The position numbers and the translations under genes were made by a program. The notes below the pieces were generated by a model, which did not search any database, was not told where the DNA came from, and was given only the letters and a program-made list of their open reading frames with translations. From Flavobacterium fluviale (GTDB lineage: Bacteria; Bacteroidota; Bacteroidia; Flavobacteriales; Flavobacteriaceae): 64,000 nucleotides of DNA. This document shows, piece after piece, positions 44,893-53,835 of the stretch; positions within the stretch are counted from its first letter, which is position 1, and each line of letters opens with the position of its first letter. The DNA lies in NCBI RefSeq assembly GCF_003312915.1, contig NZ_CP030261.1, forward strand, positions 1,674,001 through 1,738,000. The letters are read 5' to 3'.

Positions 44893-45438
44893 ATGAAAAG
44901 GATATATAAAATAACACTTTTAGTTGGTATAACTATTTTAGTTTCATCTTGCCACAATAATTCGGCACCGAACTATCAGTATTTCCCAAATATGTATGAG
45001 TCTGTAGCCTATGAGCCATATACAGAAGCAAAAATATTTAAGGGAGGAAAAGAAGGACAGCTTCCTGTTGCAGGAACTATTAATAGAGGTTTTGAGCCTT
45101 ATGAATATGAAAATTCAACTGCTGGTTATGAATTAGCAAAAGCTAATTTAAAATCTCCTTTGGATTCTATTGAAAGAAATTCTGGAAAAGGTAAAGAGCT
45201 TTTCGAGATTTACTGTATCAGCTGCCATGGCGCTACTGGTAATGGTAAAGGTAAATTGGTTGAGAGAGAAAAATTTCTTGGAGTACCTAGCTATAAAGAC
45301 AGAGAAATCACTGAAGGAAGTATCTTTCATGTTGAGACTTATGGTTTAAATGCAATGGGTTCACATGCAAATCAATTAAGTGCTCACGAACGTTGGTTAG
45401 TTGCTGACTATGTTCTGAAACTAAAAAGCCAATTATAA
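44893..45438 (+). CDS. actE: Alternative complex III subunit ActE, monoheme cytochrome c lipoprotein
   Basis: A 181-residue lipoprotein with the signal ILVSS-C19 and a single class I cytochrome c domain: CISCHGATGNGKGKLV supplies heme attachment, and a Met near LNAMGSHANQLSAHERWLVADYVLKLK is the likely sixth ligand. It probably hands electrons from ActA toward the oxidase. It starts 8 bp after actD. Confidence 0.94.
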   Translation: MKRIYKITLLVGITILVSSCHNNSAPNYQYFPNMYESVAYEPYTEAKIFKGGKEGQLPVAGTINRGFEPYEYENSTAGYELAKANLKSPLDSIERNSGKGKELFEIYCISCHGATGNGKGKLVEREKFLGVPSYKDREITEGSIFHVETYGLNAMGSHANQLSAHERWLVADYVLKLKSQL

Positions 45439-45465
45439 TTGTTGAACAAACTGATCGTAATAGAT

Positions 45466-46860
45466 ATGTATACATTTTCAAGTAAATTAAAAACTTTTTC
45501 TATCATCTTAATGGCCGTAGGTTTATTAGGAATTGGGTATGGTTTTTTAAGTGCGCCAAAAGATATTCAAGAAGTTGAAAAAATACTAGCTGCAGATGAA
45601 CATGGTTCTCATGGTGCTGCACATGAAGAAAAAGCGGAGGCATCTCATAAAGAAGAAGGTCATCATGCTGCTGCTGAAGCTGCACATGACTCTCATAAAG
45701 GTGCTGAGCACGCTGAAGTTTCTGGGGCTAATGAGCACGAGAAACATTTAGAGCACGTATTGCACCAATTACAAAACAAACCTTGGTCTGCAGTATATGT
45801 AGCTTGTATTTTCTTTTTGCTGCTTTCAATGGGAGTTTTAGCTTTTTACGCTATTCAGCAAGTTGCTCAGGCAGGCTGGTCTCCAGTTTTATTTAGAGTA
45901 ATGCAAGGTATAACGGCTTATTTACCAGCTGGTTCAATCATCTTTTTTATTATTTTAGTATTATGTGGACTGCAATTTAACCATATTTTTGTATGGTTAG
46001 GTGAAGGTGTAACAGATCCTAAAAGTCCAAATTATGATGCTATAATTGCAGGTAAATCAGGTTATTTAAACTTTCCTTTCTGGATTGCAAGAGCTTTTAT
46101 CTTTTTATTAGGATGGAATATTTACCGTCATTTTTCTAGAAAAAACTGTTTAGCACAAGATGAAGCAAATGACGATCTTTACTACAAAAAGAATTTCAAA
46201 GCTTCTGCAGGATTTTTAGTATTCTTTATCGTTTCTGAATCTATTATGTCTTGGGATTGGATTATGTCTTTTGATCCACACTGGTTTAGTACTTTATTTG
46301 GATGGTATGTATTTGCTTCTTTCTTTGTAAGTGGTATTACTACTATTGCTTTAGTAACAATATATTTAAAATCAAAAGGATACTTAGAGTATGTAAATAC
46401 GAGCCATATTCATGATTTAGCTAAATTTATGTTTGGTATTAGTGTTTTCTGGACTTATTTATGGTTCTCTCAGTTCATGTTGATTTGGTATGCTAACATT
46501 CCAGAAGAGGTAACTTATTTTGTAACAAGAATTCAATTATATAACCTTCCTTTCTTTGGAGCGGTTGTTATGAACTTTGTTTTCCCATTATTAATATTAA
46601 TTAATACTGACTTTAAACGTCTTAACTGGGTTGTTGTAATGGCTGGTGTTGTAATATTATTAGGTCACTATGTTGATTTCTTTAATATGATTATGCCTGG
46701 TACAGTAGGAGACAAATGGTTTATCGGAGTTCCTGAAATTGCATCAATTCTTTTCTTCTTAGGTCTATTTATATTTGTTGTATTTACTGCATTAACTAAA
46801 TCTCCTTTGCTTGCAAAAAGAAATCCTTTCATTGAAGAAAGTAAACATTTTCATTATTAA
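45466..46860 (+). CDS. actF: Alternative complex III subunit ActF (NrfD-like)
   Basis: A 464-residue second NrfD-like membrane subunit with about ten helices (for example IMSFDPHWFSTLFGWYVFASFFVSGI and LLILINTDFKRLNWVVVMAGVVILLGHYVDFF). A TTG codon at 45439 would add nine residues, but ATG at 45466 (MYTFSSKLKT) is preferred. Between helix 1 and helix 2 lies an unusual loop of about 60 residues that is rich in Ala, Glu and His (13 His), encoded at 45589-45771. It is the last act gene, 19 bp before coxB. Confidence 0.94.
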   Translation: MYTFSSKLKTFSIILMAVGLLGIGYGFLSAPKDIQEVEKILAADEHGSHGAAHEEKAEASHKEEGHHAAAEAAHDSHKGAEHAEVSGANEHEKHLEHVLHQLQNKPWSAVYVACIFFLLLSMGVLAFYAIQQVAQAGWSPVLFRVMQGITAYLPAGSIIFFIILVLCGLQFNHIFVWLGEGVTDPKSPNYDAIIAGKSGYLNFPFWIARAFIFLLGWNIYRHFSRKNCLAQDEANDDLYYKKNFKASAGFLVFFIVSESIMSWDWIMSFDPHWFSTLFGWYVFASFFVSGITTIALVTIYLKSKGYLEYVNTSHIHDLAKFMFGISVFWTYLWFSQFMLIWYANIPEEVTYFVTRIQLYNLPFFGAVVMNFVFPLLILINTDFKRLNWVVVMAGVVILLGHYVDFFNMIMPGTVGDKWFIGVPEIASILFFLGLFIFVVFTALTKSPLLAKRNPFIEESKHFHY

Positions 46861-46879
46861 TATTTAAAGAAGTAAACAG

Positions 46880-48073
46880 ATGACAAGTTTGTTGGTAATT
46901 ATAGTTTTAGTTTTATTAGCAGTTGCATTATGGCAATTGACCAAGATATTTGATCTTACTCAAGTAGGAGTATCTTCGGACGATTCTCAAGTTGCATCAG
47001 ATAATGATAATAACATTCAGGGATATATTTTGTTTGGCTTTTTAGCTTTCATTTATATATTTACGATTTATGGTTTACTAAAATGGGGTAATCTAGCACT
47101 TCATACTCCTGCATCAGAGCATGGACTTTTAGTAGATAATTTAATGAATATTACTTGGGTATTAATTTTTACTGTTCAAGTTATAACTCAAGGTTTATTA
47201 TATTGGTTTTCTTTCAAATACAAAGGAAATAAAGATAAAAAAGCATTGTTTTTTGCTGATAGTAATAAATTAGAGGCAATTTGGAGTATCATTCCTTCTG
47301 TTGTTTTAGCATGTTTAATTCTTTACGGATTGTACGCTTGGAATAACATTATGTTTGTTGATAAAGACGAGGATGTTATTGAAATCGAGCTATATGCTCA
47401 ACAATTTAAATGGACTGCAAGATACGCAGGTGCTGATAATACTTTAGGAAAAGCTAACGTGAGATTAATTGAAGGTGTAAATACTTTAGGAGTAGATATG
47501 TCTGATAAAAATTCTCAAGACGATATTGTAGTTTCTGAATTGCATATTCCAAAAGGGAAAAAAGTACATTTTAAAATGCGTTCTCAAGACGTTTTACACT
47601 CAGCTTACTTTCCACACTTTAGAGCACAAATGAACTGTGTTCCTGGTATGGTTACTGAATTTGCTTTCGTTCCAACTTATACTACTGCTGAATACAGAGA
47701 GTTACCATTTATGGTTGAAAAAGTTGCGCACATTAACAAACTTAGAGCTGAAAAAAGCGTTGATTTAGTTGCAAAAGGAGGTACAGCTTTAGATCCTTAT
47801 ACATTTGATTATTTATTATTATGTAATAAAATCTGTGGAGCTTCACATTATAACATGCAAATGAAAGTTGTTGTGGATACTCCAGAAGACTACAAAAAAT
47901 GGTTAAGTGAGAAAACTACTTTAGCTGAAGATATCAAAGCAGCGGCTGCTGCAGAGAAACCAGCTGTTGAAGGAGCTGCACCAACTACAGATACTGCTGC
48001 AAAAGTAGTCGATACTGTTAAAGCAGTTGTTGATACTGTTAAAGCAGCTGTAGCTAAAGTTGCGATGAAATAA
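46880..48073 (+). CDS. coxB: Cytochrome c oxidase subunit II
   Basis: Subunit II, 397 residues, receives electrons at its CuA centre. The CuA ligands are in CNKICGASHYNM (C-x3-C-x3-H-x2-M) with a further His in VLHSAYFPHF. There are four membrane helices: besides the usual two (ITWVLIFTVQVITQGLLYWF and SIIPSVVLACLILYGLYAW) two more lie at the N-terminus, as in the F. johnsoniae-type oxidase bound to alternative complex III. After the cupredoxin domain comes an Ala/Val/Lys-rich tail with a seven-residue repeat (KAVVDTV). Confidence 0.95.
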   Translation: MTSLLVIIVLVLLAVALWQLTKIFDLTQVGVSSDDSQVASDNDNNIQGYILFGFLAFIYIFTIYGLLKWGNLALHTPASEHGLLVDNLMNITWVLIFTVQVITQGLLYWFSFKYKGNKDKKALFFADSNKLEAIWSIIPSVVLACLILYGLYAWNNIMFVDKDEDVIEIELYAQQFKWTARYAGADNTLGKANVRLIEGVNTLGVDMSDKNSQDDIVVSELHIPKGKKVHFKMRSQDVLHSAYFPHFRAQMNCVPGMVTEFAFVPTYTTAEYRELPFMVEKVAHINKLRAEKSVDLVAKGGTALDPYTFDYLLLCNKICGASHYNMQMKVVVDTPEDYKKWLSEKTTLAEDIKAAAAAEKPAVEGAAPTTDTAAKVVDTVKAVVDTVKAAVAKVAMK

Positions 48074-48103
48074 TATTATTAAGAAAATTTAAAGTACACA
48101 TAT

Positions 48104-49906
48104 ATGTCAGCAGAAGCGCACGATCACGATCACGGACACGATCACGAGCACGAACATCATCATAAAGACACGTTCATTACTAAATATATTTTTAGTATTG
48201 ATCACAAAATGATTGCTAAGCAATACTTGATTACTGGTATTGTTATGGGAGTAATTGGTATTGCAATGTCCCTGCTTTTCAGAATGCAATTGGCTTGGCC
48301 AGAAGAGTCTTTTAAGATATTTAATGTTTTATTAGGAGATAAATTTGCACCTGACGGTGTAATGGCAAATGATATTTATTTAGCTTTAGTTACAATTCAC
48401 GGTACCATAATGGTATTCTTTGTACTGACAGCTGGTTTAAGTGGAACTTTCAGTAATTTACTTATTCCGCTTCAAATCGGTGCAAGAGATATGGCTTCTG
48501 GATTCATGAATATGATTTCATATTGGTTATTTTTCGTATCTGCAGTAGTAATGTTATGTTCATTATTTGTTGAAGCTGGACCAGCTTCTGCAGGTTGGAC
48601 AATCTATCCTCCATTGAGTGCATTGCCACAAGCAATTCCAGGATCTGGAACAGGTATGACATTATGGTTAGTATCGATGGCAATATTTATCGCATCTTCA
48701 TTGATGGGATCTTTAAATTATATTGTTACAGTTCTTAACTTAAGAACAAAAGGAATGTCTATGACAAGACTTCCACTTACAATTTGGACATTTTTCGTGA
48801 CAGCTATTATTGGTGTTATTTCTTTCCCAGTATTGTTATCTGCAGCTTTATTATTGATTTTTGATAGAAGTTTTGGTACATCATTCTTCTTATCTGATAT
48901 CTATATTGCAGGAGAGGTTTTACACTACCAAGGAGGTTCTCCAGTATTGTTTGAGCACTTATTCTGGTTCTTAGGTCACCCTGAGGTTTATATTGTAATC
49001 TTACCAGCAATGGGTCTTGTATCTGAAATTATGGCTACGAACTCTCGTAAACCAATCTTTGGATATAGAGCGATGATTATGTCAGTTCTTGCAATTGCAT
49101 TCTTATCTACTATTGTTTGGGGTCACCATATGTTTATTTCAGGTATGAATCCTTTCTTAGGATCAGTATTTACATTTACAACATTATTGATCGCAATTCC
49201 ATCTGCTGTAAAAGCGTTCAACTGGATTACAACTTTATGGAAAGGTAATTTACAGTTTAACCCAGCAATGTTATTCTCTATTGGAATGGTTTCAACTTTC
49301 ATTACTGGAGGTTTAACAGGAATCATTTTAGGAGATAGTACTTTAGATATTAACGTTCACGATACTTACTTCGTAATTGCTCACTTTCACTTAGTAATGG
49401 GTATCTCTGCACTTTACGGAATGTTTGCTGGTATTTACCACTGGTTTCCTAAAATGTACGGAAGAATGTTAAATAAAAACTTAGGTTATATTCACTTCTG
49501 GGTAACTGCAGTTTGTGCTTATGGAGTTTTCTTCCCAATGCACTTTATTGGATTAGCTGGTTTACCAAGACGTTACTATACAAACACTAACTTCCCATTA
49601 TTTGATGATTTACAAAATGTGAATGTTTTAATTACAACATTTGCTCTTGTCGGAGGTGCGTTCCAATTAGTATTCTTATACAATTTCTTTAGCAGTATTT
49701 TCTACGGTAAGAAAGCAGTTCAAAACCCTTGGAGATCTACAACTTTAGAGTGGACAACTCCAGTAGAACATATCCACGGAAACTGGCCAGGAGAAATTCC
49801 TCACGTATACCGTTGGCCGTATGACTACAGTAACCCAAATCATGATGTAGATTTTGTGCCACAAAATGTACCAATGAAAGAAGGTGAAGAAGTTTTACAC
49901 CACTAA
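48104..49906 (+). CDS. coxA: Cytochrome c oxidase subunit I
   Basis: The catalytic heme-copper subunit, 600 residues and about 12 helices, reducing oxygen to water with proton pumping. Ligand motifs are HGTIMVFFVLTAG (low-spin heme His), WFLGHPEVYIVILPAMG (CuB His and the cross-linked Tyr), WGHHMFISGMN (CuB His pair) and HDTYFVIAHFHLVMG (heme a and a3 His). The N-terminus is a 20-residue His/Asp/Glu cluster with nine His before the first helix. Last gene of the act-cox operon; subunits III and IV are not nearby. Confidence 0.97.
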   Translation: MSAEAHDHDHGHDHEHEHHHKDTFITKYIFSIDHKMIAKQYLITGIVMGVIGIAMSLLFRMQLAWPEESFKIFNVLLGDKFAPDGVMANDIYLALVTIHGTIMVFFVLTAGLSGTFSNLLIPLQIGARDMASGFMNMISYWLFFVSAVVMLCSLFVEAGPASAGWTIYPPLSALPQAIPGSGTGMTLWLVSMAIFIASSLMGSLNYIVTVLNLRTKGMSMTRLPLTIWTFFVTAIIGVISFPVLLSAALLLIFDRSFGTSFFLSDIYIAGEVLHYQGGSPVLFEHLFWFLGHPEVYIVILPAMGLVSEIMATNSRKPIFGYRAMIMSVLAIAFLSTIVWGHHMFISGMNPFLGSVFTFTTLLIAIPSAVKAFNWITTLWKGNLQFNPAMLFSIGMVSTFITGGLTGIILGDSTLDINVHDTYFVIAHFHLVMGISALYGMFAGIYHWFPKMYGRMLNKNLGYIHFWVTAVCAYGVFFPMHFIGLAGLPRRYYTNTNFPLFDDLQNVNVLITTFALVGGAFQLVFLYNFFSSIFYGKKAVQNPWRSTTLEWTTPVEHIHGNWPGEIPHVYRWPYDYSNPNHDVDFVPQNVPMKEGEEVLHH

Positions 49907-49920
49907 AAATAAAATAAAGA

Positions 49921-49949
49921 AAGACTGTCAGAAATGACAGTCTTTTTTG
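49921..49949 (+). terminator. Terminator of the act-cox operon
   Basis: AAGACTGTCA, GAAA loop, TGACAGTCTT and a T-run; a 10-bp perfect stem. Confidence 0.93.
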
Positions 49950-50007
49950 TTTAGTTAAATTTTTGAACGTTCAGTTTTTACTATTTTACAAAACTAATTA
50001 GTTTCTA

Positions 50008-50015
50008 TATCTTTG
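50008..50015 (+). promoter_or_regulatory. Promoter -7 element of ruvB-P450-queG
   Basis: TATCTTTG matches TAnnTTTG, with TTTA 19 bp upstream at 49985-49988. The ruvB ATG follows only 4 bp later, at or next to the expected transcription start. Confidence 0.6.
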
Positions 50016-50019
50016 TAGG

Positions 50020-51042
50020 ATGAATGAAAATCTTGATCCTACTACTAAAGGATATAACTCAGAAGAATTAGATCTCGAAAAAAGATTGCGTCCCTTGTCA
50101 TTTGATGATTTTGCAGGACAAGATCAAGTTTTGGAAAATTTGAAAGTATTTGTTGCCGCGGCAAATCAAAGAGGTGAAGCTCTTGATCATGCTTTATTTC
50201 ATGGACCTCCAGGTTTGGGAAAAACAACACTCGCAAATATTCTTGCCAATGAATTGGAAGTTGGTATTAAAATTACTTCTGGACCTGTTTTAGATAAACC
50301 TGGTGATTTAGCTGGTCTATTGACAAATCTAGATGAAAGAGATGTATTGTTTATAGATGAGATTCATCGTCTTAGTCCAGTTGTTGAAGAATATTTATAT
50401 TCTGCAATGGAAGATTTTAAGATTGATATCATGATTGAATCAGGCCCTAATGCGAGAACTGTTCAGATCAACTTAAATCCTTTTACATTGATTGGGGCTA
50501 CAACAAGATCAGGTCTGCTGACTGCTCCTATGCGTGCTCGTTTCGGGATTTCTTCACGTTTACAATATTATACTACAGAACTTTTAACGACAATTGTTGA
50601 AAGAAGTGCTTCTATACTAAAAATGCCAATTGCTCTTGATGCTGCGATTGAGATAGCTGGCCGAAGCAGGGGAACTCCTCGTATAGCAAATGCCTTATTG
50701 AGAAGGGTTCGTGATTTTGCACAAATAAAAGGTAACGGTACGATAGATTTAGAAATAGCTCGTTATGCTTTAAAGGCATTGAACGTAGATGCCCACGGTC
50801 TTGATGAAATGGATAATAAGATTTTGCTAACTATCATCAATAAATTTAAAGGTGGACCAGTGGGACTTTCTACTTTAGCAACTGCGGTTAGTGAAAGCAG
50901 TGAAACTATAGAGGAAGTTTATGAACCGTTCTTGATTCAAGAAGGATTTATTATGCGTACACCTCGTGGTAGAGAAGTTACGGATAAAGCCTATAAACAT
51001 TTAGGGAAGATCAACACAAACATTCAAGGCGGATTGTTTTAA
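50020..51042 (+). CDS. ruvB: Holliday junction helicase motor RuvB
   Basis: RuvB is the AAA+ motor that drives branch migration with RuvA. The 340-residue protein has [18 protein letters not shown], Walker [10 protein letters not shown], Walker [10 protein letters not shown], sensor 1 [10 protein letters not shown] and the [17 protein letters not shown] sensor 2/arginine region, then the winged-helix DNA-binding end. Start MNENLDPTT is the usual one. Because the promoter box sits directly before the ATG, the mRNA may lack a leader. Confidence 0.98.
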   Translation: MNENLDPTTKGYNSEELDLEKRLRPLSFDDFAGQDQVLENLKVFVAAANQRGEALDHALFHGPPGLGKTTLANILANELEVGIKITSGPVLDKPGDLAGLLTNLDERDVLFIDEIHRLSPVVEEYLYSAMEDFKIDIMIESGPNARTVQINLNPFTLIGATTRSGLLTAPMRARFGISSRLQYYTTELLTTIVERSASILKMPIALDAAIEIAGRSRGTPRIANALLRRVRDFAQIKGNGTIDLEIARYALKALNVDAHGLDEMDNKILLTIINKFKGGPVGLSTLATAVSESSETIEEVYEPFLIQEGFIMRTPRGREVTDKAYKHLGKINTNIQGGLF

Positions 51043-51053
51043 TTAAAGTAGAG

Positions 51054-52400
51054 ATGTCTATTAGTAAAAGATACAATTATCCGCCAAAACTTTCTATTCT
51101 AAGATTTTTTTTGGATGCTGAAGGAGTTCGAAGAAATCCTATACCGTATCATGAAAAATACTTTAATAATTTTGGCGATTCTTTTTCTATAAAAATTGGA
51201 AGTTCCCGACATATTATTTTATCAAGAGATAATGAAGTAGCACAATATATATTACAGAAAAATCAAAAAAACTATCATAAGTCTAAATTTCAATCTGTTT
51301 ATCTTTCAAAGTATTTGGGTAACGGACTTCTGACTGTTGATGGTGATTTTTGGCTGAAACAAAGGAGACTTATTCAGCCTGCTTTTCATAAACAAAAAAT
51401 GAATCAGCTGGTTGAAAATATGAGATTGACAATTATCTCAGAGTTGGATGGATTAACTGAGAATCAAAAAATTGATCTTTTTCCTGTAATGAGTGAGGTG
51501 GCATTTAATGTTGTAGCGAAATCATTATTTAATTTTTCTATACCTGAAGAAAAATTAAATCGTATAAAATATATTATTGAAGAAGTTCAAAATTTTTTAA
51601 TTAAAGAAATAAGACTTCCTCATAAGGCATGGTGGTTTTCTATTACTGGCCAAGTGAAAAAACATCTTGAATTGGCCGAAGAAAATAACAAAATAATTCA
51701 AGAAATCATTGAAGAGAGAGTTAATTCAAAAAGCGAGATCAATGACTTGCTTAATATGCTTCTTGAAACCAGATATGAAGATACCGGTGAAGGAATGTCT
51801 GTTAAGCAATTAATAGATGAAATAAAAATCCTTTTTATTGCAGGACATGAAACTACTGCAAATGCATTGACTTTTACGCTGCATTTACTCGGCAATTCTC
51901 CTGATGTACAAGAAAAAGTATTTGAAGAAATTACTAAAATAGAATTGGAAACTTATGATGTTGTAGAGCAGCTTCAAAAAATGACGTATACAAACGCAGT
52001 TTTAAATGAGTCTATGCGATTATATCCACCTGCTTGGATAACAGATAGACAGAACGTTGAAGATGATACTTTAGCTGGATTTAATATAAAAAAAGGTACT
52101 TTAATTGGTGTTTCTTTTTATGAATTACATCGAAATCCCAAATATTGGGAAAATCCAAATGTTTTTAATCCAGATCGTTTTTTAGGAGAACAAAAAAAGC
52201 AGTCTATGCAATATTTCTATCCTTTTGGCGCTGGACCACGAATGTGTATTGGTGCTGGTTTTGCCATTTACGAAATGTGTCTTGCTATTTCTTATATAGT
52301 TAAAAAATACAAAATTATTTCTGCTGGGAATGCTGTGAATTTTAATCCGTTAATTACATTAAAACCTGTTGGAATAGAAGTTACTTTTTCTAAAAGATAA
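51054..52400 (+). CDS. Cytochrome P450
   Basis: A 448-residue soluble heme-thiolate monooxygenase. The I-helix is [13 protein letters not shown], the K-helix ExxR is [11 protein letters not shown], and the heme loop [16 protein letters not shown] carries the axial C398. The substrate cannot be told; the closest general resemblance is to the class of bacterial P450s related to fatty-acid hydroxylases. No ferredoxin or reductase partner is in the window. It lies 11 bp after ruvB and overlaps queG by one base, so all three genes are probably cotranscribed. Confidence 0.93.
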   Translation: MSISKRYNYPPKLSILRFFLDAEGVRRNPIPYHEKYFNNFGDSFSIKIGSSRHIILSRDNEVAQYILQKNQKNYHKSKFQSVYLSKYLGNGLLTVDGDFWLKQRRLIQPAFHKQKMNQLVENMRLTIISELDGLTENQKIDLFPVMSEVAFNVVAKSLFNFSIPEEKLNRIKYIIEEVQNFLIKEIRLPHKAWWFSITGQVKKHLELAEENNKIIQEIIEERVNSKSEINDLLNMLLETRYEDTGEGMSVKQLIDEIKILFIAGHETTANALTFTLHLLGNSPDVQEKVFEEITKIELETYDVVEQLQKMTYTNAVLNESMRLYPPAWITDRQNVEDDTLAGFNIKKGTLIGVSFYELHRNPKYWENPNVFNPDRFLGEQKKQSMQYFYPFGAGPRMCIGAGFAIYEMCLAISYIVKKYKIISAGNAVNFNPLITLKPVGIEVTFSKR

Positions 52401-53323
52401 TGATTAATTCTAAAGAGAAATATTCGAATTTTATAAAAGCCGAAGCTAAAAGACTCGGCTTTCTTTCTTGTGGAATATCGAAAGCGGGATTTTTAGAACA
52501 GGAAGCACCGAGACTTGAAAAGTGGTTAAATAATAATCATAACGGTCAAATGGCGTATATGGAAAACCATTTTGATAAACGTTTAGATCCTACCTTATTA
52601 GTTGATGATGGTAAAAGTGTAGTATCACTTTTATTGAACTACTATCCAGAATCATCACAGAATGATGAGAGTTTTAAGATTTCGAAATATGCCTACGGTC
52701 AGGATTATCATTTTGTAATTAAAGATAAATTAAAAGAGTTTCTTCACTCTATTCAAGAAAACATTGGAGAAGTTTCCGGACGCGCTTTTGTTGATTCGGC
52801 GCCTGTTTTAGATAAAGCGTGGGCAGCTAAAAGCGGCTTAGGATGGATTGGAAAAAACAGTAATTTGATTACTCAAAGAGTGGGGTCTTTTTACTTTATA
52901 GCTGAATTAATTATTGATTTAGAGCTCGAATATGACCATGCAGTAACAGATCATTGCGGCTCGTGTACAGCCTGTATCGATGCTTGTCCGACTCAGGCAA
53001 TTGTTGCACCTTATGTTGTAGATGGGAGCAAATGCATTTCTTATTACACCATCGAATTAAAAGAGAATATTCCTTATGATATGAAAGGAAAATTTGATGA
53101 GTGGATGTTTGGCTGCGATACCTGCCAAGATGTTTGTCCGTGGAATAGATTTTCTAAACCTCACTCAGAACCCTTATTTAACCCAAATCCAGATTTACTT
53201 TCTTTTACTAAAAAAGACTGGATTGAAATAACGGAAGAAACGTTTAAACTTGTTTTTAAAAATTCCCCTATTAAAAGAACCAAATTTGATGGTCTTAAAC
53301 GTAATATCAAGTTTTTACAATAA
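52400..53323 (+). CDS. queG: Epoxyqueuosine reductase QueG
   Basis: QueG carries out the last step of queuosine synthesis in tRNA, reducing epoxyqueuosine with cobalamin and two [4Fe-4S] clusters. The 307-residue protein has the N-terminal cobalamin-binding domain with [31 protein letters not shown], then the ferredoxin-like cysteines [16 protein letters not shown] and [13 protein letters not shown]. Its ATG shares a base with the P450 stop (TAATG). The queuosine precursor transporter gene at 8454 is a related function. Confidence 0.95.
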   Translation: MINSKEKYSNFIKAEAKRLGFLSCGISKAGFLEQEAPRLEKWLNNNHNGQMAYMENHFDKRLDPTLLVDDGKSVVSLLLNYYPESSQNDESFKISKYAYGQDYHFVIKDKLKEFLHSIQENIGEVSGRAFVDSAPVLDKAWAAKSGLGWIGKNSNLITQRVGSFYFIAELIIDLELEYDHAVTDHCGSCTACIDACPTQAIVAPYVVDGSKCISYYTIELKENIPYDMKGKFDEWMFGCDTCQDVCPWNRFSKPHSEPLFNPNPDLLSFTKKDWIEITEETFKLVFKNSPIKRTKFDGLKRNIKFLQ

Positions 53324-53835
53324 ATATTAAATTTATTTTATTTTTTATAATTACCTGTAAATTAGTTCTTTAATTAATAGTTTCCTCTTTTGTTCTCCTT
53401 TCCATCCTACAAGAAATTTATTTATTTGTCAATAATTTCTGTAAGAAAATGCGTTTGTCATAATTCTTTAAGATAATTTAACTTCTATATTATCAAATCT
53501 TTACGATTTTGTATCCAAAAGTTGTTTGAACAATTGTTAAATATTGTTGTTTGACGACTTTACTTGCATTTTGTCGACAAATGTCGTTTCGATGTGTTCC
53601 TTATATATACTTTCGTCCCTCCAAAACTACATTATAAACTAAAAACGCAATTTTTGTATTGAGCCTATCATGACTATGGTCCAAACGCTACATTATTTAT
53701 TTAGAAGTCTTTATGTGACTTTTTTTGCATTTGCAAAATCCACTTTTTTCTTTTTTTCGTATTTCACCTATACACTAAAAACAATCATCAATTTTTTAGT
53801 GCTTAATATTTCTGTTCCACAAACTCAAGTTGTCT
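53324..53835. other. 512-bp spacer upstream of the adhesin gene
   Basis: I find no gene here. The spacer is AT-rich and pyrimidine-rich near its end. Symmetrical elements are a 12-bp palindrome TTTGTCGACAAA (53570-53581), a direct repeat GTTGTTTGA (53521 and 53547), a 7-bp hairpin TTTTGCA/TGCAAAA (53723-53738) and a 9-bp hairpin CACTAAAAA/TTTTTAGTG (53773-53801) about 35 bp before the ATG. The closest promoter-like text is TACTTTCG at 53608-53615, one base off the -7 consensus, without a -33 box. Confidence 0.4.
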
